Shown one piece after another: positions 44,777-56,500 of a stretch of DNA of 64,000 nucleotides. The translations under genes were made by a program, and so were the position numbers. This DNA is from Oikopleura dioica (taxonomy: Eukaryota; Chordata; Appendicularia; Copelata; Oikopleuridae). Within the stretch, counting starts at the first letter, position 1; each line of letters begins with the position of its first letter. The stretch is from the NCBI GenBank assembly GCA_907165135.1, contig OU015568.1:14516501-14580500 (forward strand), given 5' to 3'. The notes beneath the pieces are model-generated. The model was not told the origin of the DNA, did not search any database, and saw nothing but the letters and a program-made list of their open reading frames with translations.

Positions 44777-46567
44777 TTACCGTCTCGGGGGTGGAAAATA
44801 CGGGCGGCAACGAAGCGCATTTTGATAAATTGGATCATGAATGGGCGCGTTGGCTTTGACGAGGTAGTAGTGTATGACAAGGGGGCCAAAGTGACCTGGT
44901 TCGGAGTAGCGAGGCATTCCCCATTCTGGAAGGGTGATGGTTCCAAAAGTCTCGACAGAACCAGCTTCAGGCTTGAATTCGAAGATCTGAATTTGACCTT
45001 TTTTGTGCTATTTTAGGTGCATATTTTCGGGGAGAATGCTAGAATATCTTGAATGTCTAGCGCGTTCCTGTCAAATGTCTGTATTCAAAAGGCTGTCCGA
45101 ATCGAGCCCAATTTCTATCAATCAGAATGTTGACTTCTAATTGATCTCCCGTCCTCGTCCAAGAAGTAGCAGGAAGTGCTCGTATGGCGAAAATCACGTG
45201 GCCAGGAGCATAACGATATTTTTCGTCGCCATCGTGTTCGAAAATGATTTGGTCCCCATCGTCAGATCCTGCTTGAACATTGACGAGGAATTCGCGATCG
45301 ACGTTTTCAAAACGCCCGCTTCTTCTGTAAGTTCTTATTGACATAACGACAGGACATGTGACGCCGTAATAAAGATCCCTCATTGAAAGCTGAAACAAAA
45401 TGATTTAAAATAGCGGGGCAACTCCTACCTCAAGATTGTGATAAACGTCCTTGTATCTTCGTTGCCTACCGTAGTCTCTTCCAGAGGAGATTCTAACGAC
45501 TCGATTAGGTTGGGGAGCTCCCTCTGGAGCGCGAACGTATCGGGAGGATCGACCATATCCGGATCTTGTGTAACCAGTATACCCACTAAATAGGACATTT
45601 ATGAGGATGATCGTCAATCAATGAAAAACAATTTTTAGCTAATCAAGAGGAGAGTCTCTTCAATTCGAGATATCCGACATTTTTTTTTTGACTTGAAAAT
45701 ATAACCCCTATTTTCAACTTATTACAGTGAAAACCCATTTTAAGGCCCACCCTTTTAAGGCCACTTTTTCGGAAAATCCCAAAAATCTGTCATCCTAAAA
45801 AAATCCACTTTAAGGCCACTTTTTTTTCAAAATCCGAAAATTACAGTTTCGGTTGAAAAAGCTGGTTATCTTCGACAGTGTCTTCGGCCATTTTGAAGTC
45901 GATGGCTTTTCAGTGTCGGCATTGTCTGTCACTTGAACTTGAGGGACTTCTTCAATCTCCATTAGAGTCCCAGGACGTGTTTCATCAATTTTAAGCGCCA
46001 GAAAATGCTCCAATTCTTCTTCTTGTTTGTCCAGAACATTTTCTGCAACATCGAGATCTTCAAACTGCTCGATTTCTTCTCGAAAATAATCCTTAGAAGT
46101 AGCCCTGTTTTGATCCATGATCGCTTAAAGATTGCTTGGTTCAAGTGCATGAAGATTTTGATGGAGATTTTTGATCATTTTCTCTGACATGTTGGCGGAA
46201 AAATATTTTTGAAAGAAAGAATCACCAAGAGTCCAATTTAAAGAACATATTTGGAATCATACTTGGTTCGGGCGATAGAAACATGCGGTAGACTCGGGCC
46301 TTCCCCTAAAAACCCTTATGATTCACTTTTGTCCCAAAAATATGGGAACATCTGTTGTCATCCGACGCACTGCAAAAAATATCCATTTTAAGGCCACTTT
46401 TGAAATTCCGTGTCATCCAAAAAGTGGCCTTAAAATGGGTTTTCACTGTATTATTAATCAACGTCAATTTAGACAGCTAGAATCAGTCGAAAAACATGAG
46501 ATCGTAAAACGATAAGTTGTTCAATCTAACGGTCTGAAATTTACCTCGAATATCTTGATCTTCCCAT
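44777..46567 (-). CDS. DnaJ C-terminal (client-binding) domain protein lacking a J domain
   Basis: Exons 46567-46545, 45585-45429, 45389-45068 and 44997-44777 sum to 723 nt, or 240 residues. From about residue 60 it matches the two beta-barrel C-terminal domains of type II DnaJ proteins: LSMRDLYYGVT (for 'LSLEELYNGVT'), VNVQAGSDDGDQIIFEHDGDE, APGHVIFAIRALP, RTGDQLEVNILI, HLTGGQIQIF, LPEWGMPR and GPLVIHYYLV. There is no J domain, HPD motif or Gly/Phe region. The N-terminus is a Tyr/Arg/Ser/Gly stretch (MGRSRYSSGYTGYTRSGYGR) encoded by an 8-codon first exon. Intron 3 has GA...AG borders. Intron 1 contains a pogo-like transposon. It might act as a client-binding partner of a full DnaJ, or bind RNA through its RGG-like start (inference). 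Confidence 0.75.
45725..46448. mobile_element. Pogo/Tigger-like DNA transposon, internally deleted
   Basis: Terminal inverted repeats cagtgaaaacccattttaag (left) and its complement ending in cactg (right), flanked by TA on both sides, as expected for Tc1/mariner/pogo. Subterminal copies of the ttttaaggccactttt motif recur at both ends. A minus-strand ORF (45810-46118; MDQNRATSKDYFREEIEQFE... WPKTLSKITSFF) looks like the C-terminal remnant of a pogo-type transposase. DDE and HTH domains are missing, so it is non-autonomous. It lies inside intron 1 of the DnaJ-like gene. Confidence 0.8.
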
Positions 46568-47044
46568 GCGAGTACTCTCTCAATAGCCAAGATCTTTTTC
46601 TTCTTATTTATTCAGAACAGCATCACTCGCAAAAATCTCTTTGTTTTTTTTTCAGGCGCCGTAATCGTAACTTTTCGTTGTTCTCTTTATTTTGCTCGTT
46701 TTTTTTCGTTTACTACGTCGCCGTCTCAAGGCCGTTCTTGGGCGTTTGAAAAGCACACACGTGACTCATCGACCGTTTTGTGATTCAAGGAAGAAACAGA
46801 AAAAAAGAAGCTGAAAGGGCGACAGAGCGAATCCTTTCTCTCAATAATTGGGCTTAATTTTTGCCGTGTTCTTGATAATCACCCAACCTGAAATCAAGCG
46901 AAAAAAGGGATGATGATTGAGCTTGAAATTGACATGCCTTCGAGATACAATTTTTTTTAAATTTCTTTTCTAGTATTTTTATTTGACCTAGATCGTAGAT
47001 TTTACGGAAAGAAAGATTTTTCAGCTAGGAAAAAAACAGAAATC
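46568..47044. other. Intergenic, no gene seen
   Basis: 5' flank of the DnaJ-like gene and 3' flank of the kelch gene. The short ORFs here have no support. Confidence 0.5.
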
Positions 47045-50000
47045 TTAGTCGATGCAGAAATTAGCTGAAGTGACGAACACAACCGGAAAGTAGTCTTGAG
47101 CTCCTTGGTCGGCAAAAACATGAGTTGAAGCGAGATTTTCATCGGAATCTAAAAAACTAATCGAGAATCTGGTACATCAATAATTGATTTACCAAGCTTT
47201 ATTTTTTGAATTGGCGACTCGAATCCGTACATAAAACCGGGAAAGGCGAACATTGTATCTTCGACCAGGACAACTGACGCAGAAGTTACAGCCTGAAGAT
47301 CATAGGAATATTGTTTGCGACCAAACAAAATAATCTTACCTTAGAAAGATGGCCCATGAAAACCCACTCGTTATTCTTCAATCGCCAAAGTTCGTCCAAT
47401 CGTTTGTTTGTCTTTTCGTCCAGTCCTCCGATAGTCCACAACGCTCCCGAAGGTAGACCGACTGCGGGGACAAATTTGAACCACCTAAAATGGTAGCGCA
47501 TTTAGATTTTCGTTGGTTTCTTACCTTGGATGTGGCGTAAGGAAAATCCAGCCTTTGTCTGTGAGAGTCTCAACCGCACCATCAGCGTAGTACCCTCCAA
47601 CCACCGTGGGAAGACCATTGTAAAAGCTCAACCCAGCGTAGTAATGCCCCAGTTTTGTTTCATGCGTTTTCGCTACATTTAGCCCATCAAAATCCTCGCA
47701 ACCTGTTTTCTTGTAATAATCGAAACAAACAATTGCTTAAAATTAGTCTTTATTTAATTTTCCTTCTTTCTCACTCTACCTCTACTGCCGTTTTTGATCG
47801 AAAGAGCGGCATGACCATAACGATGATTTTCGATCAAACGAGCAGATATTTCAGTGAATGAACAGCCGTCCAGTCGAGCAATCTACAAAGAAAAGTTGCT
47901 TATTTTATTCCGAAGGATTATTACCTTATAATTGTCTTGAATTCCTCCGAAAATATGCAGCTGATCATTAACAAGCGCATAAGTGCAGAAGTCAATGTAA
48001 TATCCAAGTGTCCCGTCGGAGACCGTTTTTGTCGACTGCGAAGGAGTAATCTTCAGCACATTTGTAGATCCATCTCCGTAGAGAGCAAATGGCGTTTTGT
48101 AGACAAGCTCAGGGTAAATCACATTGATTTGGCTTGGAGGATTCACGAAAAAGAAAACGTTTCTGATTTCTGTTTGCTCGTCGAATTTCAATACTTTTGT
48201 TCGTTTGTCGCTAGTTTTGCCAAGTTCCCTCATCTTATTCGATGCAATAATTTCTTTCTTTTGCCATAATTGAAATGAATGAGAAGAATCTTCTTCAAGA
48301 ATAAATTTCAATTCAAGCGTCATCCATGTCAACTGGTCCAGGGATCCTTGAGCATTAATTTGTTCGCCGAAGAAATCTGATTTCAATGAAATCGAGGCAT
48401 TTTTCAAGAGATTCAGCTCAATAATCGTCGTTTCATCGTAATATTTAAACGCAAGAATTTTTGAGGGAGAGTTCTCTGTACCCGCTTTCTTATTCGAGAA
48501 TCACGAAAATTTACAATAACTGATATAAATTGAATTTCATGAGACTGTCCTTCATGTCAAGTGTTAATTTTCTTGGTCGACTAAAATCCATTTGAAAAGA
48601 AGAAATGTGATCAAACTCGTCAAGTGAAAGAAAGGAGGAATCAGGAACGATTGCCAAAGGATACGGAGCTACCAAACTACTTGCTTCATAAAGGGCTCTT
48701 CAATTCTTGCAGTAAAATTTTTAGAAAGAAACACTAGTAGTTGAGAGCCTCGGCTGATCGAGGAAACATCGGCTGCGAAGCAGAGTTTTTGGCAAAGCCA
48801 GGAAAAACATCCTCGTGGAAATGAAAAAAGGGATTGCTCGTTACAAGCATTTTCTTACGCGCTTGTTGTTGGCGAAAGTCGATCTCGATTAAATCTTCTC
48901 GGGTTGAATAAATCCATTTTTTTCGCTCGATTACAAGTTATTCATCCTTTCCTAAGTCAAAGTAAATTTCAAAAGTCGCGTCGAAAACAAGACTCTGATG
49001 ATAAATCCTGTCATTATTGACCATTGCATTTATAAAGTATTCGCACTCGTCGTTGTTAGTTCCGAACTGGTTTGTGTACGCGAGGTCTGTTGGTGCAATT
49101 AAACCAGAGATGCAAAAAGATTCCTGCTCGTACTTGATCAATGAGCCCATCCATTCGCTTCCGAGAGTCAAGAACTTTCCCTCTTTCTCAAGCAGCAATG
49201 AGTACTGAGTGTTTGACAATGTAATGCTTCTGGTAACAAGAACGAGTAAAAGCTGCCCAAGATCGATCTTTATTCGGTTCATGAAAATAATCTCTATTTT
49301 CGAGCGTCAGACAAAAAGGTTCTTGAACCATTAAGGAGGTAGATATCAAGAATCGCCATTTTCCGTCAGACTTTTCTCCCAAAGTTAAAATAGTAACACC
49401 CTTATTTTCTTTGGAAACAAAAACTTAAGACCTTTCTCTATTTCCCATGGAAGCCAAAAATTCGAATTTCAAAGAAATTTTCAACAAAATTTTTCGTCAA
49501 AGATTGCTAACTTTCCTAAAATGGCCATTTTGGCGACAATCGGAGGTGCCAGAATTTGCATTGTAGCACCCCGAAAGCTCCAGAAATCGAAATTTTCGGC
49601 TTCCATAGGAAAGAGATAATTGCCTGAAATAAATTTTGAGCAGAAAAAATAAGGGGGTCACTAAGTTAAAAATTTGAGAAAACACTGACAGGAAATCCGA
49701 TTCTTGATGTCTACCCCCTTAACAAAGGAACAACATGCACCGGCTCCAAATCTCTGAACTCAATCGGCAGGGCGATTTCGTCCTTGCGCCATCCTTTTTC
49801 TAGCTCTTCGCTTTTTCTTATTTGATTCAAGGCAATCGTCCTTGATATCTTTATCCAACCGTCGCCGAGTCGCATGCTCATTAGATAAAAAATGCCGCGA
49901 AAGCTGATTGAAGATGTTTTTGCGTTAAAATGATTGCTTGCGATGTATCCTCAATTTTATTCAACTAAAAAGAGCGAAAAAAAGAACGTACCCTGCGCTG

Positions 50001-51044
50001 TTTCAAATCGATTCAAATTGTAGTCGGGAGCGTAATAATAACACTTGTCATTTCTTTTTAGAGGAGAGCTTCAGCTGGTCAAAAAATGATCGAAAAACTG
50101 CTTTCAAGAATCTTGACTCAAGAAATTTTTTGACCAAAAACAAATAACGACGACAGGGAAGATGTTTTTGCCCTGGTCTTTTCTTCGTATTTCGATCGAG
50201 TGCGTTGAAATAGAAGATCCGTAATGAAAAATGAAGAGCCCCGTGCTTAATTTTAGTTTCTTGTAAAAATACGGGACGAAATTGACGAAACCTTTTGAAA
50301 TTTCTGCTTTGAATGAAAAACGAAGACTCTGACCCGGTTTCTGCGAGTTTCATGAGATTGCCCATTGCATCGACCAAGTAGTGGGCGCCGTTCAGAAAAG
50401 TAGAACCGATTGACTTTTGTGTCTTTTTTATTGAAAATTCATAAAAATATTCAATTATTTTTTCAAAAATCATTTAAAAAACGTTCATAAGAGAACAAAG
50501 AATCCGAGTTTTGTACTTTTACATCATTTGCGCTCTCAGTAAAGTCTGAAAGAATTATCGAAAACCTTTTCTTTTCCTCGTCGGAAGAAAACGAGTTTGT
50601 TTCGTTTTCAGACAATTCACTCGACGAGAAATTCGAGGCTTCGCCTGCCAGATCGAAAACGGGAATCAATTTTTGACGAGAGTCCAGCTTTTCACACTCG
50701 TAAAAAGGACAAGGACATCCGGACGTGCAGTATTTTTCTCCTGGGCAAACTTCCCCGGCAGCGTCAGATGATCGAGTAAGCTCAAAGCAAATTGACTCAC
50801 AAGGCGAGATCGCATTTTTCCTCCATGATTTCAAAACCAATGTTCGCGAACAAAGATGGCGACACACTTTTTGGTCGTAAAACTTCTTCTTTTTGCATCG
50901 GCGACGATTCACATTATTTTCATCCTTTGTGAATTCCATCGGCGATGTTTCGTTGCGGTCTATTTTCGAAACGGGCCCTGGAAGAATGAATTCCTGCGTT
51001 TCATGACATTGCTTCATAAGGTGCCCGCAGTAGTCCATACTGGG
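47045..51044 (-). CDS. Large kelch / cysteine-rich protein (lineage-specific)
   Basis: Multi-exon gene whose 5' end is unresolved. The first exon I can support starts near 51044 (SMDYCGHLMKQC) and holds a Cys-rich module (RRRCKKKKFYDQKVCRHLC, CPGEKYCTSGCPCPFYECEK). Middle exons at about 48925-48530 and 48470-47925 carry a beta-rich region, and the last exons show kelch strands: DQLHIFGGIQDNYK, HYYAGLSFYNG and LPTVVGGYYADGA, GALWTIGGLDEKTNKRLDEL and FAFPGFMYGFESPI. It ends DYFPVVFVTSANFCID, stop 47045. Intron 47808-47701 appears GC-AG. Near 50470 the frame continues only if one T of a T5 run is removed. MITE-like insertions lie at 49390-49664 and immediately upstream (51054-51313). Some decay is possible. 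Extracellular location is likely because of the Cys pattern. Confidence 0.55.
49390..49664. mobile_element. MITE-like inverted-repeat element
   Basis: The left end tagtaacacccttattttct and right end aaaataagggggtcactaag are imperfect inverted repeats, and gttaaaa flanks both sides as a possible target duplication. The interior of about 235 bp has further inverted blocks (gaagccaaaaattcgaattt versus cgaaattttcggcttcc). Non-coding; it lies in an intron or gap of the kelch gene. Confidence 0.5.
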
Positions 51045-51053
51045 CTCGGCAAC

Positions 51054-51313
51054 CGGGAACGGTCGGTTACAATACCAAAGCTTTTTTTGTATTCCAATAC
51101 CAAAATTTGGTATTCCAATACCAAATTTTTTAGACAATTTGGATTTTTTGCCCGAGAAATTATTAAAAACACTTCTAAAATATTGTATAATACAGGCGCG
51201 AAGCGCACACCCGACTTTTAATTTTGAAAAATTGGCATTTTCTGCCGACTTTGGTATTGGAATACCAAAATTGGTATTGGAATACCAATTGGTATTGTAA
51301 CCGACCGTTTCCC
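51054..51313. mobile_element. MITE with ~23-bp TIRs and 9-bp target duplication
   Basis: Ends cgggaacggtcggttacaat and attgtaaccgaccgtttccc. The 9-bp direct repeat ctcggcaac flanks both sides (51045-51053 and 51314-51322). Internal copies of ggtattggaatacc/ggtattccaatacc make further hairpins. The 260-bp size, long TIRs and 9-bp duplication suggest a Mutator-like or related family. It sits right at the 5' edge of the first supported exon of the kelch gene, and the duplicated site includes that exon's splice acceptor. Confidence 0.8.
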
Positions 51314-51322
51314 CTCGGCAAC

Positions 51323-52506
51323 CTGTCTTTTGACTTGACTCAGGCCCTGAGTCTCAGGGTCCTGATTTCATCGACCATTCTTCGAGGAAAGTATGATCAC
51401 CCTGAATCAGGGTCCCTGATGTCCAAAGATAAGATGCAAGTCAAGAACAAGTTGCCGAGCCCAGGTTCCATCGTTTCAATCTGCACGCATTTCTTATAGT
51501 TTCGATGACAAGTTGATGTCAGAAAAGTTGTCACGCCCCGTGATCTCTCCAAAGAATGAAAATTAGCTTAAAACTTTATGTCACTGACTAAAATTAATCA
51601 AAAAGGTACTTAGAAGAATGATAATGAGCCAGAAAAGAGAACCCCCTCCAAGATAAGCCTGTAATTGGGGGATCGTTGAAAACCCATGGCTTGCTATGGT
51701 CGACCCTTTTTCTTGTATGTTTTCTTCTTTAGATGGCGTTTTTGAGTGTGGATGCTGCGGGTTGAAAGAACTTCTTCAGGAAACAGATATACTTTTGATC
51801 GTTTCTGTCTCAAAACACCAATGCAGTGGCAATCGAGACACTGATTATCATAAATTTTCCCCTACTCTTTTCATCCGAAAAATACCTTTATTTTAGTATT
51901 CCATATTTCCCCTTCATCCGATTGAATTTCATCTTCGATACCCATCCCGACTGGTCTCTTGAAGAAAAGTGTATCTTGAAAAGATAAACCTAAGAGTTAT
52001 TTTCTGGGTAAACTTCTCCAATAGTTTCGTGGCGCCCCTCGTAACCTTGCCAATTTTAACATTTGACATTCAACTCGATGTCAGAGTACCGTCACTTTTG
52101 ATAGAATGTTTCTCACTCGAAAAAGATGAAGTTTGAAATCCGGTTTTTTCCAGAAACCACACATAAGTTCATGGACCGTAGAAAAATGATGATTATTATG
52201 AATTAAATTTTAGTCTCTAGTTTTTGTTTCTTAAACACTTCTGCGTAATAGAGCAAAAGACGTTAAAGTTCAAACTGTCGTATTGCGACTGACAGCGTTG
52301 AATAGGTCAGTTTTCAGAAAAAAAGCCTAATTATGGCCTTCGTTTCTTTAAAATAAGTAGTAAATATCTTGTCAGCAGGAAGAAGAAACCTGATTTTTAT
52401 CGTTCAAATTGTTTCCTTTGGGAAACAAAATTTACTTGCAGCTAGTTTAACAAATACGTATAAAATTTGTTCAGCAAAGTCATAGAGAAAATTGATTATT
52501 GCTGAG
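51323..52506. other. No supported gene
   Basis: Contains short ORFs only, and a dyad-rich patch at about 51340-51420 (caggccctgagtctcagggt and ccctgaatcagggtccctga). Any upstream exons of the kelch gene (minus) would lie here, but none could be recognised. Confidence 0.4.
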
Positions 52507-53480
52507 ATGATATTTTTCTATTTCTTGTTAGTTTTTAACAGAGTTGAAGGAAGCTGCAATTTGTTCAACGTGGAGTGCCAAGAAACAGGAGCATTTCTTA
52601 CTTTGGTAAAAACGGAATAAGAGATAAGTCTGTGAATATTTTTAAAGGATCTCGCTTGTCATAATTCAAGCGCTAGTGGGATCAACGGTGATCTGCAGGA
52701 TCTGTTTTTGGTTGCTGATGAGAGCAACGGAACGGTTTCAAATGACTGTGCTCTCTCCACCCTTCAGCTTCTGGAATACTCAAAATGCTTTGGAAACTTT
52801 AATGATGATTTTTCAGGTTGAAAAATTCCCATATTTCGACGTTATCTTGATATCTGTCTAGCAAATTACACCGCGTACGTGGTTGAATCTATTTCCGTCG
52901 AACAAACTGATTTGATATCCAAGCGAATCGAAGACATCTTCTGTGAACCAAGACTGTCCATCAGAATGGAAAGGGTTGCGCGATCATTGGAAATCCCGAG
53001 CTTTTACGGGAAAACGTCTTTTTCTGCTCCAGATGTACCGATTCAGCTTGAAGGTAGTTTTTTTCAGTAAGCTTTCATTTTACTAAGGTAACATAAAGGG
53101 GGAGAAAAACTCGGCTCATACATCGAAGCGTCAATCAAAAACGAAACTGATGATGGTCTTTTCAGGAGGGATCGGAATTTTTGACTAAAAGTTTTTAAAG
53201 AACAGTTTTTCATCCATGATTTTCAGTAGAGAACTAGTCGACTGCAACGTCACTTCTGAGGCGACAACAGGAAGGGTTTGGAGGAGTGCTCTTTTAAGTG
53301 TGATACGCTCATCATAAATCCTTGAAAAAGTGGAAGTTCTCCAAAATGGCACGATAACAGATGATGGTCTGAAACTTGGAGGCATTTCCTTGTCCCCCGT
53401 CTCGTTTAAATTCAGGCGATTTTCAACGAAAATAAATCTTGCAACTGCTCTACATGTCGAGGAAACGTTGAAAAAATAGC
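52507..53480 (+). CDS. Secreted protein start with ZP-like domain (3' structure unresolved)
   Basis: ATG 52507 begins a signal peptide (MIFFYFLLVFNRVEGS). Exons 52507-52605, about 52649-52816 and 52862-53054 join in frame and give CNLFNVECQETGAFLTLDLA, SNDCALSTLQLLEYSKCFGN, DDFSANYTAYVVESISVEQT and IEDIFCEPRLSIRM. The spacing of the Cys residues and the N-Y-T-A-Y-V strand resemble the N-terminal half of a zona pellucida domain. A further exon (GGEKLGSYIEASIKNETDDG) follows from about 53099, and RELVDCNVTSEATTGR near 53230 may be the second half, but no splice choice joining them was satisfactory. It could end near 53480, or be the 5' part of the Thr/seven-repeat gene that follows on the same strand. 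Confidence 0.5.
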
Positions 53481-53561
53481 ATTACAAACAATGTCAAATA
53501 ATCAGCGAAAGTTAAACTCTGCAATAATTGTAATTGAAAAATATTTTTTTTAAACTCAAAA

Positions 53562-56500
53562 GTGCACAATTTTATGGAGAAGCATTCAAGATACATTAAC
53601 AACTACAACTACAACAACGACTTCGACAACGACAACAACTACAACAACGACTACAACAACGACTACAACAACGACTACGACAACGACTACAACTACAACT
53701 ACAACTACAACTACAACTACAACAACGACTACGACTACGACTACGACAACGACAACTACTACAACTAAAGCATGCGCAAGTGATCCATGCTCTGGAATCA
53801 ATAACTGTCAGACCATCGTTAATGGCTGCGAAATAAGTCCTGTTAGAAATAATCTAATTGCGACTGTGGGCGCCGCTTATAACTACAAATTCTCAGCTGA
53901 AGTATATTGTGATCACAGTATGCCACTTGATAGCTGGAAGCAAATAATTCACGTCACTGGTGGCAGCGACGAAGGCTCTGCTGGGGATCGAACATTTGCT
54001 CTGTGGCGAGAATGGAATCAGAATGGGATTCATATCGCTGTCAATGACCCAAACGGTCATTTGTATGCAAAATCCAATTTTGCTTCATGTAATGATGGCT
54101 CTTGGAATACCTACTCCGTTGAAGTCAGACAAGTTGAGGGCTCACCCTCGACACTGAAATATGTAGTCAGCGTTGACGGTACTCAAATCGATCAAGGCAC
54201 TTATGATTCAAGCGGAGCATTAACTACAGGCAATCTGCAAGTTTTTATCTCTGATGATTGGTACGACCCTGCAACCGCTTTCTTGACCCGTAATTTCTTG
54301 TATCAAACTTTTGATGATTTACCAATGTGCGCTACTGATCCATGCGAAGGTCTTGCGACCTGTCAAACAATTATTAACGGCTGCGACATAGCGCCCATCA
54401 AGAACACTCAGCTCGCCACTGTCAGTGCTGCGCTCAACTATAAGGTATCAGCAGATGTTCTCTGCAATAACACCGCTGGTGATACTGAATGGAGGAACAT
54501 TATTCTTTTGACAAGTGACGCAGTCTCTGAACATCACAATGCTGGCAACCGACAATTTGCATTATTCGATACACCGACGGATGGTCAAATACAGATCAAT
54601 GCTAATGATGCAAGTGGATATTTAAACCGGGCGAATCTTTATCCAAGCTGCACCAATGGTCAATGGAACACATATTCAGTCGAAGTAAGACAACTTGAAA
54701 ATTGTTCATCGACACTGCGATACGTAGTAAGCATTGATGGTACTCAGATCGCCGAAGGCACTTACGAAGCGAGCGCAGCTTACAGCACAGGAAATCTTCA
54801 TGCCATGGTATCTGATGGTTTCCACGAGTCTGCATCTCAAACTAGCGTTAGAAATTTCTTCTATCAAACCTTCGAAGACATAACCGCGACTGATCCATGT
54901 GATGGTCAAACAAACTGTGTCACTATCGTCAATAGTTGCGCAGTAGCACCCGTTCTTAATACTCAAGTGGCGACTGTAACTGCGGCTTTGAATTACAAGA
55001 CCTCGGCTGAAATTTACTGTGATCACAGCATGGCACTGGACGGATTTTATAAAAATATTCTGCACATCACTGGTGGTAATAGTAATGGTAATCCAGGCAT
55101 GGGGAACAAATATCCACAGCCAAAGGATGGTAGAAAAAGATTTAGTTTGTACCCCTTTACGAGGCGATAGAACATTTGCCCTTACGCGTAATCCGAACGA
55201 TCATGGTTTACATTTTGCTGTCAATGATGGAAATGGTGATTCTAATGAGAAAGTCAACTACGTATATTGCACCCATGGAACTTGGAGCAACTATTCTGTT
55301 GAAGTCGGAGAAGTTTCAGGCTCTCCATCAACGCTCAAATATGTTGTCAGCGTTGACGGAGCCCAAATCGACGAGGGCACGTACGACCAAAGCGGAGCGT
55401 TGAGTACCGGCAATCTTCAAGTATTTATGTCTAGTAGTTGGAGTCCATCTGCTACGGCCTTCTTAGTTCGTAATTTCTTTTACCAAACGTTTCCCCCCAT
55501 GTGCGCGACTGATCCATGTAGTGGACTAACGAGCTGTAATACGATTGTCAATGGCTGCGAAGTAGCCCCTGTTCTAAATACTCAAGTTGCAACTGTAACC
55601 GCGGCTTTGAATTACAAGACCTCGGCTGATATTTACTGTGATCATAGCATGGCACTTGAAGGAACTAGTTTAAATATTCTACAAATCACTGCTGGTAATA
55701 TTTATGGTAATCCAGGCAAGAGAAACAAAAATACTCAAACTAAAGCAAAGATGTTATTTAAATATTGAATTTGTATCCCTATACTAGGCGATCGAACTTT
55801 TGCTCTTTTTCGAAACCCATACGATCACGGACTCTTTTTTGGTGTTAATGACCCAAACGGTCCATATAATGAAAAAGGCAATTACGTTTACTGCACCGAT
55901 GGCTCTTGGAACAATTATGCGGTTGAAGTCGGGCAAGTTTCAGGTTCACCATCGACGCTGAAATACATTGTCAGCGTTGACGGAGCTCAAATCGACGAGG
56001 GCACGTACGACTCAAGTGGAGCGTTGAGTTCTGGTGATCTTCAAGTGTTCATTTCTGCTAATTGGTATCCATCAGCTACTGCCTTTTTGGTCCGCAATTT
56101 TGTTTACCAGACATGCACTGACCCCTGTATTGGACTCGCTAACTGCAACACTATCGTCAACAGCTGTGAAGTGGTACCCGTAAGGAACACTCTCAAGACG
56201 ACTGTGAGCGCTGCTCTGAGCTATAAGGCTCGGGTCTCGAAAATATTCATTATATAATATAATATAATTTATATTTATTAATTTTTATTCAGTATTGACC
56301 CCTGAACAAGGTTTCAGTGAATATTCTCTGCACTGCGAATTCAAATGGAGCTTGGAAAAGTATTGTTCATCTCACAAGCAGCCAAACGGGTGCAGTTGTC
56401 CCTGGAAACCGACAGTTTTCGGTATATAAAACTCCTTGGAATGGGTATTTAGAAGTCAGTGCTAGTGATCCGGGTCCTAATGGTTACAATTATCGTGGCG

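Noticed and set aside
45810-46118. Minus-strand ORF considered as a host gene
   Set aside because: It is wholly inside the TA-flanked pogo-like element and resembles a transposase tail.
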